From an uncultured Oscillospiraceae bacterium (GTDB lineage Bacteria; Bacillota; Clostridia; Oscillospirales; Ruminococcaceae), in contig USFO01000081.1 of the NCBI GenBank assembly GCA_900553955.1, positions 1 through 7,251 on the forward strand: 7,251 nt of DNA, given 5' to 3'. Position numbers and translations under genes: made by a program. The notes under the pieces were generated by a model. That model was not told where the DNA came from. It saw only the letters and a program-made list of their open reading frames with translations, and made no database searches. Shown here one piece after another: positions 5,950-7,251 of this stretch (its first letter is position 1; every line of letters starts with the position of its first letter).

Positions 5950-6935
5950 TGCTTGCTTCTTTTATTCAGCGTGCGGTTATGCAGGGCATTCCGCTTCTGT
6001 TCGGTTCCACCGGTGAAATCATCACCGAAAAATCCGGCAACCTCAACCTCGGTATTCCCGGAATTATGTATGTCGGCGGAATCTGCGGCGTTATCGGCTC
6101 CTTCTTCTATGAGCAGTCCCTGCCCTCCGCCGGTGAGATAAATCCGTTCCTTGCGGTGCTTATTCCGCTGCTTTGTTCCCTGCTCGGCTCCTGCCTTATG
6201 GGTCTTATCTATGCTTTCCTTACCGTAACCCTCCGTGCAAATCAGAATGTAACCGGTCTTGCGCTTACCACCTTCGGAACCGGCATCGGCAACTTCTTCG
6301 GCGGCTCCCTTATCAAGCTGCTGGGTTCCGATATGCCTTCCATCGCACTTACCGCAACAAGCAACTGCTTCAAAACCACACTCCCCTTTGCGAATAATCT
6401 CGGCTGGTTCGGTCAGATATTCTTCTCTTACAGCTTTATGGCCTATGCCGCAATTATAATCGCAATCATCGCCGCATACGTGCTCAAACGCACCTGGGTC
6501 GGTCTTAACCTCCGCGCCGTAGGCGAAAATCCCTCCACTGCGGATGCCGCCGGCATCAACGTCAGCAAATACAAATACTTTGCAACCTGCATCGGCAGTA
6601 TGATTGCCGGTCTTGGCGGCCTTTACTACGTTATGGACTACGCCTGCGGCGTTTGGTCCAACAACGGCTTTGGCGACAGAGGCTGGCTCTCCATCGCGCT
6701 GGTTATCTTCGCTGTTTGGAAGCCGAACATCAGCATTTTCGGCTCCATCCTTTTCGGCGGACTTTTCATTGTTCACAACTACATCCCGAACCTCAGCGTA
6801 AGCGTTCAGGAGCTTTTCAAGATGACTCCTTACGTCGTTACCATCGTCGTTCTCGTCATCGTAAGCATCCGCAACCGCAGAGAAAGCCAGCCCCCGCAGC
6901 ACCTTGGTCTTTCCTACTTCCGCGAGGACAGGTAA
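5949..6935 (+). CDS. ABC importer permease, second subunit (BPD_transp_2 family)
   Basis: This 328-aa integral membrane protein (YufQ/NupC position) completes the channel. Its ATG shares one base with the preceding TAA (TAATG), and AAAGGAGG at 5932-5939 is an excellent ribosome binding site 9 bases upstream. Many hydrophobic helices are visible. The conserved cytoplasmic segment GLNLRAVGENPSTADAAGI lies around residues 185-203. The C-terminus PPQHLGLSYFREDR (315-328) has the form usual in this family. Near the N-terminus, EKSGNLNLGIPGIMYVGG (27-44) corresponds to the family's NxGxEG region but has Pro37 where Glu is common. It is the last gene of the operon; a strong terminator starts 16 bases after the stop. 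Confidence 0.92.
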   Translation: MLASFIQRAVMQGIPLLFGSTGEIITEKSGNLNLGIPGIMYVGGICGVIGSFFYEQSLPSAGEINPFLAVLIPLLCSLLGSCLMGLIYAFLTVTLRANQNVTGLALTTFGTGIGNFFGGSLIKLLGSDMPSIALTATSNCFKTTLPFANNLGWFGQIFFSYSFMAYAAIIIAIIAAYVLKRTWVGLNLRAVGENPSTADAAGINVSKYKYFATCIGSMIAGLGGLYYVMDYACGVWSNNGFGDRGWLSIALVIFAVWKPNISIFGSILFGGLFIVHNYIPNLSVSVQELFKMTPYVVTIVVLVIVSIRNRRESQPPQHLGLSYFREDR

Positions 6936-6950
6936 ATTTGCCCCTTTCTT

Positions 6951-6979
6951 TCCCCGGTGTTCGCGCCGGGGATTTTTTT
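6951..6979 (+). terminator. Operon terminator with UUCG loop
   Basis: TCCCCGGTG (6951-6959) pairs with CGCCGGGGA (6964-6972) over 9 bp, including one T-G pair, around a TTCG tetraloop. Seven T residues follow directly (6973-6979). This is a classic intrinsic terminator and marks the end of the xpt-importer operon. Confidence 0.93.
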
Positions 6980-7052
6980 CACCTTTTTTGCATAAAAATA
7001 CGCTTTTTGCGGGCTAATATATTACAACTTTCGGAACAATATATGAACTCAC

Positions 7053-7081
7053 TTGCATTTATAAGTGTTTTGCTGTATAAT
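7053..7081 (+). promoter_or_regulatory. Promoter of the right-end gene
   Basis: TTGCAT (7053-7058) and TATAAT (7076-7081) are separated by exactly 17 bases. The -10 is perfect; the -35 matches only in its TTG. The imperfect inverted repeat CACTT(8)AAGTG (7050-7067) covers the -35 and part of the spacer and could be an operator. Transcription would begin near 7088, after the terminator of the upstream operon, so this gene is a separate unit. Confidence 0.6.
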
Positions 7082-7118
7082 CTAACTTAAATTTTGAGAA
7101 AAGAGAGGTGTATGCTTA

Positions 7119-7251
7119 TTGACGGTCGAAACCATGGATAAAAGCAATGCCGGTTTTGACTCCGTACTTGAGTATTTGTATTTACGCATATACGAATTTT
7201 TCTACATCACAGGAATACGCTTTATTCGTCAGATGAGAGGTCTTTGGCACT
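7119..7251 (+). CDS. N-terminal part of an unknown protein, cut by the window end
   Basis: A reading frame stays open from TTG at 7119 to the last base (44 codons). GAGGTG at 7105-7110 lies 8 bases upstream of that TTG, a normal spacing. The in-frame ATG at 7134 is 23 bases away and less likely as the start. The visible protein begins MTVETMDKSNAGFD. It continues with an aromatic- and arginine-rich stretch (VLEYLYLRIYEFFYITGIRF), which could precede or form a membrane-associated helix. The family cannot be recognised from this piece. The own promoter and the clear terminator before it separate it from the importer operon. Confidence 0.6.
   Translation, partial: MTVETMDKSNAGFDSVLEYLYLRIYEFFYITGIRFIRQMRGLWH

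Noticed and set aside
5904..6902. 332-codon open frame antisense to the second permease
   Set aside because: It is a shadow of a clearly recognisable membrane protein gene. The translated product is hydrophilic, with no recognisable family, and lacks start signals.

Overview
The window is typical of a moderate-GC member of the Bacillota, most likely an anaerobic Clostridia. The evidence is AGGAGG-type ribosome binding sites, GTG and TTG starts, short T-tailed hairpin terminators, and a BMP-type lipoprotein with many cysteines. I cannot name a genus from the sequence alone.

Layout. The left end (1-170) holds no gene I can support. It contains degenerate direct repeats of about 21 bases that run into a strong 12-bp hairpin, which probably ends the leftward gene next to it. 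Leftward gene 171-953 encodes a 260-aa hypothetical protein with a basic linker and a likely winged-helix C-terminal half. Its start is a GTG, and a perfect 18-bp palindrome overlaps its ribosome binding site. A 310-base AT-rich gap (954-1263) carries the control regions of this gene and of the rightward operon. The operon side has a good sigma-A promoter, a second perfect -10 box, and a terminator-like hairpin just before the first gene.

The rightward operon (1264-6935) is xpt (xanthine phosphoribosyltransferase), a BMP-family substrate-binding lipoprotein, a double-ATPase ABC protein and two BPD_transp_2 permeases, closed by a textbook UUCG-loop terminator. The family architecture is that of the nucleoside importers (Bacillus subtilis YufN/O/P/Q type, lactococcal BmpA-NupABC). 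With xpt as first gene, the natural reading is uptake of a purine nucleoside or related purine compound coupled to base salvage. Internal hairpins after xpt and after the lipoprotein gene, and a perfect -10 box before the ATPase gene, suggest the segments are expressed at different levels. The ATPase and the two permeases are translationally coupled by 8-nt and 1-nt overlaps.

The right end (7119-7251) is the start of another rightward gene of unknown function, with its own promoter and probably a TTG start.

The gene content is mostly ordinary. The points most worth a second look are the xpt leader, which has a terminator but no recognisable purine riboswitch, and the palindrome at the start of the hypothetical gene. 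I see no CRISPR array, tRNA, rRNA, insertion sequence or phage gene.
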